NCBI GenBank assembly: GCA_032719365.1 | Contig: CM064871.1 | Span: forward strand, 67,381,586 to 67,445,585 | Direction of reading: 5' to 3' | Source of the DNA: Prinsepia uniflora | Lineage: Eukaryota > Streptophyta > Magnoliopsida > Rosales > Rosaceae | Length of the DNA stretch: 64,000 nt | Part shown: piece by piece, positions 33,825-46,607 of the stretch | How positions within the stretch are numbered: position 1 is the stretch's first letter | How the letters are laid out: the number at the start of each line of letters is the position of its first letter | Translations under genes and position numbers: made by a program | Notes under the pieces: model-generated | Seen by the model: the letters and a program-made list of their open reading frames with translations, nothing else | The model's database searches: none | Told to the model about the DNA's origin: nothing

Positions 33825-36051
33825 ACTAAGGTGATTTGTACCTTGCATTTGTTAAGCCTATGCCCCAATTGACCACAATTGCTGCATTTCATCTCAATGT
33901 GAAACTTGCCAAGCTAGGTTGGATGTTGGGATAGGTCTGCCTCACCAGTAGACTTCTTCCTGTTTTTCCTTGGTCTCCCTAGTTGCCTATGGTATGTTGG
34001 GGCCTTCAAATGAGGAAATTCCAAGGAAGGCCATTGATCTTCACTTGTCATTGACTCAATGATCTTTGCATAACATCTCATGTAAGCCTCCTTGCTGTAG
34101 CATTCATGGAGATAGTCTTTTGGTTTCCCCTGCAAAAAAGATATTGATGCACAAGCATGGGGTCATGGGATACTAGATAGGTCCCATTCTCTACATGAAC
34201 ATTTTTTTCAATTTCAACTTCACTCTAAACTGCCTCCTAGTTTGATGAGTGACTTCGAAAACTTCATCCCCTGCATGCCTTGTAACATACCACTGTCCCT
34301 CTTTCTGTTTCTTCTCCAAAATCTGTCTTATCCTTGGACCAGTTTGGTGACCCCACCCCCCCCTCCAAAAAAAAAAAAAATTCACAACTGCCTGCTTCCT
34401 TGTAGAGTACAACATCATCAAATACGCCCTGATTCTCTCAAGTAATGTTATTATAGGCTTGTCCCTTGCTGGCAGTATGACCCTATTAAATGCCTCATCG
34501 AGGTTATTGAGTAGAATATCACACTTGAAAGCTGTGTTGAAATGTGACCTAGCCCACTGTCTTGGATCCATCATGCTTACCCAATCATGGGCAGCAGGAC
34601 TCAGAGAAGCCATTTTCTTCATCTCAGTGTTGTACCAGGCCACATTGGTGCATCTTGTGATCTTCTCAAACTGCTCCTTCAGTGCTTACCCCTTGTTAAG
34701 GGCATTGAAATATGCATACATGTGTCTGGTACAATGCCTATGTTCTGCTCTTGGAAACAACTCCCCCACAGCCTCAAGTAAACCCTTCTACTTATAAGTC
34801 ATGAAAAGGTACCCTTCACTGTTTTGAATCTTCAAGTCCAATGTAAACAGTTCAAGGAACCATTTCCAGGAATAGTATGACTCAACCTCTATAATCGCAT
34901 AAGCCACAGGGAACATGCCATTGTTTGCATCAACTGAAATAGGGCTCAATATTTGCCCACTATGGGGACGTTTAATATGAGCACCATCCAGTCCAATGAA
35001 AGGCCTACAACCAGTCATCCAACCTTCCTTGGAAGCACCCAAGCAGACATACACCCTTTCGAATCTAAACTGTACATCACCTTCCATCTCAGCCTTGATT
35101 TTTACTGTACTACCTTGGTTTACCTTAATAAGCTCCTCACAATAGTCCCTCAATCTCTCGTATTGGGACAAGTAGGTCATCTTTAGAAGCTAAAAGGCCA
35201 TCCTTCTTGCCCTATAACATTGAGTCCTACTAGGCCTATATCCAGTTTCCTGAACTACCAGCTCCTGAAATTCACCTACATCCCACTTATTGCTTGTAAG
35301 CTGCCTCATATACTTCTGCTTCAACGACTTCATATTGGCATGATAATTGACAGTCTCTTTTCGACATAAATGCACACCATTATAAGTTTTGACTTGCAGG
35401 TATTCCATTATGTTTACTTTAGAGGCATATATTACAAAGGGACATTCTTCTGCCTTGACACACGTGGCCCTAATTTGGTCTACCTTATTCACCTTGAACA
35501 TAATCCTTTTATGTTCATTGACAAAATATGTCCTCACAATTTCTCTGAAAACTGCACCACTTGAGAACTTCATACCAAGAGCAAACTTTGGATTTTTCAT
35601 ATCTACCTCATTGTTAAACTCCCTAAATGGCCCAATAGACTTCCTCATCCTTTACAGTTTTTGAGGAGGTTGAACCAAATCCTCTCCCTCACTAGCAGCT
35701 GGCAGCTGGTTCTAACTCAAATGCATTGAGCCTTGGTGAATTAGGTGCTTCATCTTCTACTTGGGCTGCCTCACCAGCCTCTTCAACATTTTCACCATCC
35801 ACATATGCTGAAAACAAGGTATCATCATATCCATCCTTATTTACCTCAACCTCTTATCTAAAGTCATCAACCACCCACTCAGGATCTTCATTATCCTAAT
35901 CATCTTCGTCATCTTCCTCATCACCAGTCTTTGAATCAGATTCATTGGAAGAATACTGAATTCGTCTCTTTGGGAAACTTCTCCGTTTAGGCACCTGCTT
36001 CATATCCACAGCCTCATTTCCATTCTCTACATGACCTGGAAGTTGGATTTT
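33825..36051 (-). pseudogene. MuDR-type transposase core of the MULE, broken
   Basis: MULE transposases cut and rejoin DNA through a DDE-type catalytic core. Minus-strand order: an acidic, basic-flanked region (35896-36051); the N-terminal DNA-binding-like domain from 35648 (FALGMKFSSGAVFREIVRTY, then KVNKVDQIRATC); the catalytic core from 35180 with FIGLDGAHIK (first D) and DANNGMFPVAYAIIE; a helical region from 34643 (LDEAFNRVILPARDKPI); a SWIM-like CSCREWDL...PHAC segment at about 34140-34190; and a CCHC knuckle CSNCGQLGHRLNKC near 33850-33890. Damage: stops at about 35187, 34788 and 34685, a frameshift at the A/C runs near 34355-34380, a stop inside the SWIM segment, and loss of the second catalytic Asp (FMTYK where FMTDK-like is expected). 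Confidence 0.85.
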
Positions 36052-36071
36052 ATCACTATCAGGACCGCCCC

Positions 36072-36567
36072 GAAAGGGGCATCGATAACCGTGCCCGGTC
36101 CTGATCCCGTCTGGCAAGATGACTGAAAATCCCAAATTACCCTCAGTACTTGCCAAACCAGGGATAGCCACACGTACTTACTCATGCCTCCGCCCCTCGT
36201 ACAGCCTCGAACAACGCGCCACGACCTTGAGGGTCAATAAAAACCAAAAGGTGTGAGTGGACAAAAAATAAATCAGTTTAGCAAAATAGTTACAACAAGC
36301 GTTTTTACCCTCCGAAAGGGGCATCGAAAGGGGCATCGATAACCGTGCCCGGTCCTGATCCCGTCTGGCAAGATGACTGAAAATCCCAAATTACCCTCAG
36401 TACTTGCCAAACCAGGGATAGCCACACGTACTTACTCATGCCTCCGCCCCTCGTACAGCCTCGAACAACGCGCCACGACCTGGAGGGTCAATAAAAACCA
36501 AAAGGTGTGAGTGGACAAAAAATAAATCAGTTTAGCAAAACAGTTACAACAAGCGTTTTTACCCTCC
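36072..36567. repeat. 242-bp tandem duplication within LTR G
   Basis: 36072-36313 and 36326-36567 differ at about two positions and are separated by 12 extra bases (36314-36325) that repeat the unit's first 12. The duplication copies the acceptor region of the intron-like module; the left copy reads CCTCAAG and the right copy CCTCCAG. Confidence 0.88.
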
Positions 36568-38428
36568 GCGTAAAAACGAATGCATGCATACAAAAATCAT
36601 TTCGCAATCGGTTAAGATTTTCCACATAAGAAAAACTGTGTATCAAATTTCAACATAAGGGAAAACTCGTATGAATCTCAAAATCATTTTTCCTTTCTCA
36701 ACCATCGGGTCTTAGCCCGCAATCATAGACACCGGGCCTCAGCCCAAAACCACAACTCAACCAAATGCACAACGTGATCCAAAACCATCAACCACATACC
36801 GGGCCACTGCCCAACTCAACCGAAACATCAGAAGTCATCAATAAAACATAAGTCAATCATTTTGCTGGATAACAAGTGCGCCCGAGTCTTTAAACTCAAA
36901 ACCATGCGCATAAATAGGCCTTCCCGGGATATCAACGAGTCTTTAAACTCAGAACATACTCAATAGGCCTCGGGGGTATCACAGTAACCGAGTCTTTAAA
37001 CTCACAAGTCTTTAAACTCATTAAGGGCCCTCCCCCGTCATCAATTAACCGAGTCTTTAAACTCAAAACGTGCTCCAGCAATAGCACCGGGTTTTTAAAC
37101 CCAAAACAGTTTTCAAACACAACAACGGGTCTTTAAACCCCAAGCAGTTTTCAATGGGTCTTTAAACCCCAAAACAGTTTATCAATCACGACAACGTGGG
37201 ATCCAACCCAAAACCACATTTTTCACAACAGGACGCATGGTCCGAATTTCCACATTCAATTCTCCAAATCCTACTTCACAAACATAATCAAATTATCATT
37301 AAACACGGGGCATGTACAATCATACCAAATCACTTTATTAAATCCTTTTTCATTCCCGAATTCGAATTCGCAATAATGATTCCGTAAGCCGGCATCCGGA
37401 AGCATCATCCCGAACCCAAACCAAGAAATCCACTTTATTATTTCCGAAAACCGAAATCTCGTAAATCAAATTTACTTTTATGCCCCGAGCATTAAGCTTG
37501 AAACCACCCTTTTTCAAATCCATTTTAATTCTTGGAAATCACCTCTTTCTCAAATCTTATTTTCAACACACCAAAACCACAATCATAATCACCAAAATCA
37601 CGGTCCAATCCAAACGTACTCAATACCCATTTTTAAATCCTCAAAATTACAAGTCTCATTTCAATTCCCAGATTCAAACATCAACAGTGATCAAATCACA
37701 GAAATTTCGTAAAACGTGCAAACTTGGAACGTTCTCGAAAAACGTGTCAAAACCGGAAGTCACACTCGCAAATCATAACAACCTTCTTAAATCATTTTAC
37801 ACCCATTCCATATAACTTCTTTCATTAAACCATCATTAAGCACACGAGTGACCATAGTCTCGAAATACGCGTAATTTCACATGTATAGTAAAAATATGTA
37901 TAAATACGGAAACCGAATACGTATAGGTACGGAAATCAAAATCAACCACAACTTATAATCATAATCATAAACTCATAGAAATAATTTATGCATGCATTAA
38001 ATTTTGAAAGTAAGTCCACTCACACACCAATTTTAAGGCTCGGTTTCGCGCCGCACGCATGCCCGTAATTTCTGATATTTTCCAGAATTTCGAGTCCTGC
38101 CCGAAAACATACTTTAGTGTCACTAAGGGCTTAGATAACAACATACTAATTTCCCATATTTTTCCGAGAATTAATCGTTAATTACAAACGTAACGGAAAT
38201 CTTCGGACCCTCGGAACCACATTGAAACGGAGTCCGACAATTTCGAAACCAACGCTAAAATATTCGTTACAATGTGTAGGACAAAAGTCATGTTGGACTC
38301 ACCTTGAAATTCGGGTCCACGCGCCGTCACGCACCGCTGCAAGCGGCTACGCGTGACACTCACGCGCCTGCTACAATGACAGGCACAGTCATCGTCCTCA
38401 CCCGGCTTCCTGATATACAGGCCGTTTA

Positions 38429-39235
38429 TGACAAGACCCGTCCCAATCCCACTGGGACCACCCGGGGACGTGACCCGCTCCCGTCTGACAATGACTCTAA
38501 ACATACCGAAGACTTAAATAGATAGATAACGTACAAACACAGTGTTTAAAGTGATACTGTCAGACAAGGGAAAGTAAAATACAACATGCGAGCACACTAG
38601 TCAGAGTACATTTATTCGGTGCTCAACCTACCCACAAGTGGGTGTACAGGTGCACAGCTAGGCAAACTAAACCTCTGCCTCCTCCTCCGGATCCTCCTCC
38701 TCTATTGCCGTGTCAGGGTCTGGAGGGGTTAGTAAAACAAGGGTGAGTGGGCCAAAAATAACAGTTTAGAAATCAATTTAATAATGAAATAATCATAAGG
38801 TTTTACCCCTCCGTTTTCCAAATCTTGCATGCAGTGAAAACATAATATTATAAACCAATGAACCACAATATTAATCGTAAGGTGAAACTAACATATCAGT
38901 GCACTGTAAAACCCAACCCAAATGATGTCACGGTTCTAAGGCTACGCGTTGCCACTCAGGGTCTCACACCCGAGACACTCTAGGTACATCAGCTCCCGGT
39001 ATCCCGGTCACTGCCCGAGGTATATGAACATGCCTTCCTGAGAGTAAGCAGCCTAACGGGGGTCAACTCCACTCAGTCAGAGCCCCGTGACTACTCCAGG
39101 GTCCACCCAGGCCAACGACCCTCCCTGGAGGAGACAATATACACAGGTAGGAAAGTACAGTACAATAACAGTATAGTTTACCCTATGTCCCCCGGACATC
39201 CCAAACAAAATCCACATATAATCCAGACGGGTCTC
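38429..39235 (-). repeat. Truncated 3' LTR of element H (807 bp)
   Basis: Matches 41249-42054 almost base for base, then stops at GTCTC (39231-39235), where RT sequence begins. TC at 39234-39235 belongs to both partners, a 2-bp microhomology at the deletion join. Confidence 0.93.
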
Positions 39236-41136
39236 TTGGAGAAATACCGCGCTCCTCGTAACTGATCGAACAAATCATCGATCCTGGGTAAGGGATACTG
39301 GTTCCTTACCGTAGCCTTGTTCAACTGCCGATAATCCACACACAACCGTAAACTACCCTCCTTCTTTTTCACAAATAAGACCGGCGCTCCCCATGGTGAT
39401 GTACTGGGTCGGATAAACCCTAGATCCACCGGTTCCTGTAGTTGGATTTTCAATTCCCGTAGCTCCGCCGGTGCCATACGATACGGTGCTTGTGAAATCG
39501 GTCGAGTCCCGGGCAGTAACTCGATCGTAAAGTCGATCTCCCTGGGTGGTGGTAATCCAGGTAAATCTCCTGGAAAGACATCAGGAAACTCACGCACAAT
39601 CGGAATATCCTCTATACGCAAAGATTCATCCGTAGACTCTACGACATAAGCAAGATAACCCTGACACCCCTTCTGTAAGAGTTTAGTAGCTGTGAGTGCA
39701 GATATTACCTTGGGTGATGCGTCTCCACACTCTCCCTGAAATATCACTTCCGGTAATCCCGGACCTCTCAAAGTCAACCGCATGTTACTACAGTCGATAA
39801 GTGAATTGTACTCCGACAACCAATCAACTCCAAGTATCACATCGAAATCGTGAACATTCATCAGGATTAAGTCTGCCGGAAATTCGACTCCCTCAATCTC
39901 CACAGGACAAGCTCGTATCTCCTGGTTCACCTGGTAGGTCACACCCATCGGTGTCCCCACTCCCGTCTCGTGCTCAAGTGCGGTCACCTCACGGCCCAAC
40001 AGACTCGCACAACGCGGTGAAATAAAAGAATGAGTTGCCCCCGAATCCATCAATGCACGAACAACCATACCATAAATATGTACAGTACCTGTCAACACTC
40101 CCGGAATGGATCTGGCCTGCTGCTGGGTAACAGCATAAACACGAGCCATAGACTCTGCAGGTCGTCCCCGTCCTCTAGTCCCTCGATCATGGCCACGCAC
40201 AACACCGCGTGTCCGGCTGCTGTCAGTCTGGGATGCTGTGCTCTGCGCTGGCGCAGTACTGCCGCGAATCAGTGGACACTCAGAAGCATAGTGCCCCGGC
40301 TCCCCACAAGCGAAGCAAGTGACCTCCCTAGGTCGACCCGAGTATCCTCCCGGTGAGATGCTCATCGGTGAGTACGACCGCTGCCAAGCTCCAGAACGCT
40401 GTCCAGACCGCTGAGGACTCCTGAACTGACCAGAACGTCCTCGGCTGCCAGAAGACGAAGATCCACCAGAATGTCCTCCCTTCGAGCCACGACGGCCCGA
40501 GAATCCCAAGTGTGGGCGATCACGTCGCCGAGTCTCCCCCTCAGCTCGCTGACGAGCCAGGATACTGTTCTCAACCCTGGTCGCCGCATCAGTCAGATCC
40601 CTCATGGAAGCAAAGGGTGTTGCAGTCACCATCGCCTGAATCTCAGGTCGCAAGCCCCACTCAAATCTGCGACATCGGTCTGCCTCGGTGATCACGAAGT
40701 TCTCAGCAAAGCGAGACAACATCAGGAAGGTCTCCTCGTACTCTGCTACAGTCTGATCCCCCTGCCGGAGTTGCAGAAACTCCACCTCACGGGCGTTGCG
40801 AAACGACCGTGGATAGAACTGGTTGAGAAATCGCTCTCGGAAGGTCTCCCATGGAATGGTGTGAACAGTCCAGCCGGCCAAAACAAGGTTGTGCCACCAT
40901 CGATAGGCGCTCCCATCCAGTAGGAAAGTCGCCAGAACGACACGCTCCTCCGGAGGACAGTGCATGACCTCGAAAATCCTCTCCCAGCGGTCAATCCAGT
41001 GGTGTGCTTCCTCGGGGTCGGTTCCCCCACTGAAGTGCGTAGCACCCAGGCGCTGAGCCCGCTCAATGCTCGCAGTGTCTCCATTTCCTCCATTGCCCTC
41101 GTCAACACGTGCACGGGGTTCACGTCGGGGAGGCAT
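39178..41136 (-). pseudogene. Gag-protease-truncated RT of element H
   Basis: The frame starts at ATG 41134-41136 (MPPRRE, matching element J), although an in-frame ATG lies upstream at 41172. It encodes 652 residues: gag capsid-like domain, CCHC knuckle CFACGEPGHYASEC near 40280-40325, aspartic protease with MDSGATHSFIS near 40040, and the first part of RT up to ARYFSK. It then reads about 18 residues of LTR sequence before a TAA at 39178-39180. Gag and protease have no stops and could be expressed; polymerase activity is lost. The gag resembles that of J throughout (SIERAQRLGAT, WERIFEVMHCPP) but is clearly divergent. Confidence 0.93.
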
Positions 41137-41233
41137 ATCCAACTGTGAAGAGGCAAACAGGTTAAAAGACATCGAAAGCGACCATGTACAAAGTACAAAC
41201 TGCTAACCTAGTACTCTGACTACTAATCCTAAT

Positions 41234-41245
41234 GCTCTGATACCA
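41234..41245 (-). other. Primer-binding site of element H (initiator tRNA-Met)
   Basis: Minus strand TGGTATCAGAGC, three bases inside the 5' LTR end at 41249, identical to the PBS of element J. Confidence 0.92.
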
Positions 41246-42473
41246 AGCTGACAGGACCCGTCCCAATCCCACTGGGACCACCCGGGGACGTGACCCGCTC
41301 CCGTCTGACAATGACTCTAAACATACCGAAGACTTAAATAGATAGATAACGTACAAACACAGTGTTTAAAGTGATACTGTCAGACAAGGGAAAGTAAAAT
41401 ACAACATGCGAGCACACTAGTCAGAGTACATTTATTCGGTGCTCAACCTACCCACAAGTGGGTGTACAGGTGCACAGCTAGGCAAACTAAACCTCTGCCT
41501 CCTCCTCCGGATCCTCCTCCTCTATTGCCGTGTCAGGGTCTGGAGGGGTCAGTAAAACAAGGGTGAGTGGGCCAAAAATAACAGTTTAGAAATCAATTTA
41601 ATAATGAAATAATCATAAGGTTTTACCCCTCCGTTTTCCAAATCTTGCATGCAGTGAAAACATAATATTATAAACCAATGAACCACAATATTAATCGTAA
41701 GGTGAAACTAACATATCAGTGCACTGTAAAACCCAACCCAAATGATGTCACGGTTCTAAGGCTACGCGTTGCCACTCAGGGTCTCACACCCGAGACTCTC
41801 TAGGTACATCAGCTCCCGGTATCCCGGTCACTGCCCGAGGTATATGAACATGCCTTCCTGAGAGTAAGCAGCCCAACGGGGGTCAACTCCACTCAGTCAG
41901 AGCCCCGTGACTACTCAGGGTCCACCCAGGCCAACGACCCTCCCTGGAGGAGACAATATACACAGGTAGGAAAGTACAGTACAATAACAGTATAGTTTAC
42001 CCTATGTCCCCCGGACATCCCAAAAAAAATCCACATATAATCCAGACGGGTCTCATGCCCAAAACATTGTAATAACATATATAAACAGTTCATAAGACTC
42101 ATCAGTGGAAATAGTAAAACAGTTTATGCATGCAAGTCTTTTATAAATCAAACAGCCCACTCACACTCGGTCCTTGCTGCTCAACGATCTCTATAAACCT
42201 GTATTATGATTCCTGAGGGTTACTTAAGGACCCTATAATATCAATACCAAGACCCTAGAACAGATCCGCCTCAAAAACGCATCCCGGGCACTATTCCCGG
42301 TGCTTCAAACCCCATTTTGACTAACATAACGATCTCCGATCGACACGAAACCACCTCCATTGGATCCGTATCGTCGAAACCTTGAAAATGGTACCGGCCC
42401 CACCAAAATCACTGTTCACACGCGCCCCCACGCGCCTGGTCAACGCGTGGGTCAACGCTGCTACAGTACTGCT

Positions 42474-42625
42474 GACGTCAGCAGTGACGTCAGCATGACG
42501 TCATCACTGACACTTGTCAGGTGACACGTGGCATGTTCTGATTGGTCCCTGGTCTGAAAATATCTGACAGGATGATGTCATCATGACGTCAGAAGTGACG
42601 TCAGCATGATGACGTCATCATGCTA
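42474..42625 (-). promoter_or_regulatory. TGACGTCA array in LTR H
   Basis: Six exact TGACGTCA octamers in about 150 bp, mixed with TGACACGTGG and GATGATGTCATCAT. Palindromic bZIP-type sites; function inferred. Confidence 0.55.
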
Positions 42626-43746
42626 CAGTATCGGGTCAGACCCGTTTGATTGGAACCGGGTCGCCGTCGACCCACGGCTTGACCCGATTCAACCGTACGA
42701 CTCCGGCCACCATTTTCGACGGGGTTCATCCCTCTAGGGTCGTCTAGGTCTGTTCTATGGTTCTACAACCTCAAAATGGAAAGAAAATGGGAGAAAACTC
42801 ACCAGTTCTTTTCTGAAACTCACGGCCAAAGTCCGATCGCCTTCTCCGGTGATCCACGCCGTGTCCGTCGTCCAAACCGGTCCTGATCGACTCGTCTCTC
42901 GCCCTAGAACATGTCTAACACCAAACAATCACTTTCCTAGCACTAAAACAGGTTGGTTCGAAACAGGGGATTAAAACGGGTTTTCGGGTTTTCGACCTTA
43001 CCGCCGCCGTGTCGCCGCCGCAGGCCGTGCCGTCGTCCATTTAAGCTCCTGGGGTCCTCACGGTGTAGACTGGAGCTTCCCCCGCGTCGAGGTGGTGTGG
43101 TTGTCACGGTTTGCTTCTTGGACCCGTTTCCGTCGTGTTTCGGGTCGTGCTTTTTGGACGGAATTTCGGACCGGAAAATGGGCTGGTGGTGGCTGGTGGT
43201 TGCACGGGTTGTGAAGACCAGATGATGGTGGTGCTGTGGGTGGTCGTTTGGTGCGAAGAGGATGGCTGGTTTGATCGCCTTGGTCGAGAGAAAATGGAAG
43301 AAATGCACGGGTTTGTTGGGGGGGGGGGGCTGTATGTGTGTTTGTAAGAAAAGGCAGACAGAGATCGTGCATGAACAAGGGAAATCAGAAGAAATGAAGG
43401 GCCAGGATTCATTTGCACAGAAAATCCAAGGGCTGAAATCAAATGGAGGGAAAATTAATTAATATAAAAATAGCTTAAATAGTGTTAGTTGCTTTATGGG
43501 AATAGTGTAGGCTTGGATGGGTGACACTTGTCACCAATCCATCGGTTTGATTTAAATATTAGGTTGGCACGGATTTCCGTAATAAATTAATATTTTATTC
43601 CGTTGTTCTCGGTTCGTAAATTCCGCTAAAACGCTTCCTTGACCATAACTTCTTCACACGAACTCCGATTTCGGCGTGCCGCCTGTCTACGGATTCGTGA
43701 CATCCCGACCTACGTCAATGTCATGGGTCAAAGTCCAAATTGTTGC

Positions 43747-46607
43747 TGACAGGACCCGCCCCGATCCCCCTGGGACCACCCGGGACGTGCCCTGCTCCCT
43801 TCTGACACCCGTTAATAAGATACCAAAAATACCCTTATTGAAGATAAAATGCATAAAGAAAAACCATAGTTAAGTCATACATAGTACACCACACAAATAC
43901 TCAAATACAAATAGTGTCAGACAAGGGATGGTTCCCGAATACAGTTTATTGAGCACGACTCTAGACACACTACGTGCCAACCTACCCAGCAGTAGGGTTC
44001 AGGTACGCAACGTAAACCTATGCCTCTTCCTCCTCGGGATCCTCCTCCTCCTCCTCGGGATCCTCCTCCTCGATAGCACTACCTGGAGGGGTAGTAAAAC
44101 AACAAAGGTGAGTGGGCCGAAACTCAAGGTTTACAAAGTAGTTTACCATTTCGAAAACATATAGCTTTTCCCCTCCGTTTTCCGAAAAGACATGCATAGT
44201 ATCAAAACCACAAAACCATATAGTCATAAGCAGAATAATATCAACATAATATAATCTTAGTCACTGCACTATACATCCCAACCCTGACATCCCAGATGCC
44301 TGACGTCCCAGACGCCCAATAAGGTCACAGTCTCAACGCTACGCGTGCCACCCGGGGTCTCAATCCCGAGTCCAAATCCCGAACCTAGTCCGAGCATGGC
44401 ATTCTAGATGCCTGACGTCCCAGACGTCCAATAGTAGCAATCCTGCTCCTGAGTCACTCTACGGTCCGGTCCCTCCGTAGAATGACTCCTCACAGGCAAT
44501 GCGCCGTGACCACTCCGGCGTGCCTACATCCGGAGGAGATAGAATCCTAGGGTAGATCCATACAGTGCAGTACCACAGATAATATCGAGTTCCATTATAC
44601 ATATATATGACTCCAAACCATTTATAAACAACCAGACGGGTCTCATGCCCAAACATCGTAATACGTGCCATAAATCATACACAAGATAAACAGATACTTT
44701 TACTCAAATCACATATAGATATAGTAGCAAGTAAAACAGTTATGCATGCCGAAGTTTAGTGAAATCAAAGGCCCACTCACAGTACAATCCCGCTGCAATC
44801 CCGAGCGTAAAGCCCCGTCCAAGGGTTAAAGTACAATTCCTGTCATGCCCAAAACATACGTAAAGGTCACTTTAAGTCCCTACTAAACAACTAAGAAACC
44901 CTAGACTGAAACCGGCCCGGGAAAGCCGTCCGAACACGCTTCCCAAGGTGCCAAACCCTAATTTGACCAACTTAACGATCTCCGATCGACACGAAACCAC
45001 CGCCATTGGATCCGTATCGTCGAAACCTTGAAAATGGCACTGGTCCCACACAAAATACTGTTCACACGCGCCCCCCACGCGCCGGTCAACCCTCTGGTCA
45101 ACAGTGCTACAGTGATGCTGACGTCAGCATGACGTCACTGCTGACGTCAGCATGACGTCATCACTGACAGTGTCAGAGGACACGTGTCAACAGCCCATTG
45201 GTTCCTGGTCTGACAATATTCTGACATGATGACGTCATCATGACGTCACTGCTGACGTTAGCATGATGACGTCATCAGCTACAGTACCGGGTCTGCGAAT
45301 CGGGTCACCGCAGACCCACGGTTCGACCCGATCACAGATCGTGATTCCGACCACCAAAATCGACGGGGTTTGTTCCTATGGACTCGTCTGAACATGTTCT
45401 ATGGCTCTGTGTAATCAAAACAGATTTTGAAGTTCGAGAAATCACCTGAAAAACGACGGGGAACTGGCTGCCGGTTCTGGTTCGTCTTCTCCGGCGAGCC
45501 GTCACGCATCCAGCCACCAACTCAGGTCCAAAACGCTCGTCTAGTCCCCTAGGTTAAGTCTCAAAAACAACCCAACAAGTTTAACGTTAAAAACGGACAG
45601 TTCGAGGCAGGGAAGGAAAATCGGCCTTCACGGGTTTGCAGGCTTACCGCCGCCGTGTCGCCGCCGTGGGCTGCCCAGTCCAGTCCTACGCCGTCCAGAG
45701 GTCACAACGGTCCTAGCCCTAGGTTGGTTCGAGCCCAGACGTCACGGTTTGGATGGTTGGATGGTTTTGGGCCGCACGGGTTCCTCACGGGTTTGTGGAT
45801 TTTCCGGGTTGCTCCGCCGTCCGTGGTGGTGGTGATGGCCGTCTGGAGGTGGCTGAGGGGTAGGCTGGTGTGTGGGTTGAGGCTGAGGGATGGTGTGATG
45901 GCTGGTGTGTTTGTGCAGAGAATGAGAGGTTGCACGGTTTGAAGGAATGGAAATGAGAGAATGAATTCTCTCATGGTTTTTAAAACAGAGTGATCAAATG
46001 GAATGGAGGGCTGAGATTGATTCTGAGTTAAGAGTGAAGGGTGAGGATTTAAGGAAATTAAACTAATTAATTAATCACATGGCAGACCAAGATCCAGATT
46101 GTTGGGGATGATGTGGATGGGGTAGATGAGTGACATGTGTCACTCATCAAGGGTCCAGATTGATTGGGTTAAAGTGAATCAGATTATAATATTTTATTAT
46201 TATTTTAAGTTCCGAGTCTCGGTTAGTTCGGTTACGTTCTTGACCATAACTTTTTCGTCGTAAGTCCGATTTCAGCGTGCCGTCTGTCTACGGATTCGTA
46301 TCGACGAGACCTACGTAACGGTCATTGGCCCTCGTCCGTTGGACTTCCCCGGTCAAAAGTCAACATTTGGCCCCCAAATGGCCAAATTACCAAAATGCCC
46401 CTCGACTTCCGAACGTCACAACTTCTTCCTCGAACGTCGGAATCGAACGTGCCACCTGCCTATGAACTCGTGACGTCCTAAACTACGTCACGGTCACGTG
46501 TCAAAGTCCTAAATACTTCCCGAGGTAAAAGTCAACTTTTCCCCCCCTCAGGGGCAAAACGGTCATTTTACAATAAAATAATAATTACGAAAGTTCGGGT
46601 CGTTACA
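43747..46607 (-). mobile_element. Solo LTR I (2,861 bp), innermost of the right nest
   Basis: Plus-strand ends are TGACAGGACCC and GGGTCGTTACA; the TSD gttgc is exact at 43742-43746 and 46608-46612. It is inserted in the 5' LTR of H and related to it. Blocks lie at 46448-46460 and 46276-46288 (172 bp apart); intron arms at 44770-44780 and 44108-44118 with G-C at the variable position. About seven TGACGTCA-type octamers lie in 45117-45285. Confidence 0.93.

Noticed and set aside
43104..43442. Overlapping frames on both strands in LTR H
   Set aside because: They lie in GC-rich LTR sequence; no conserved protein and no counterpart in other LTRs.
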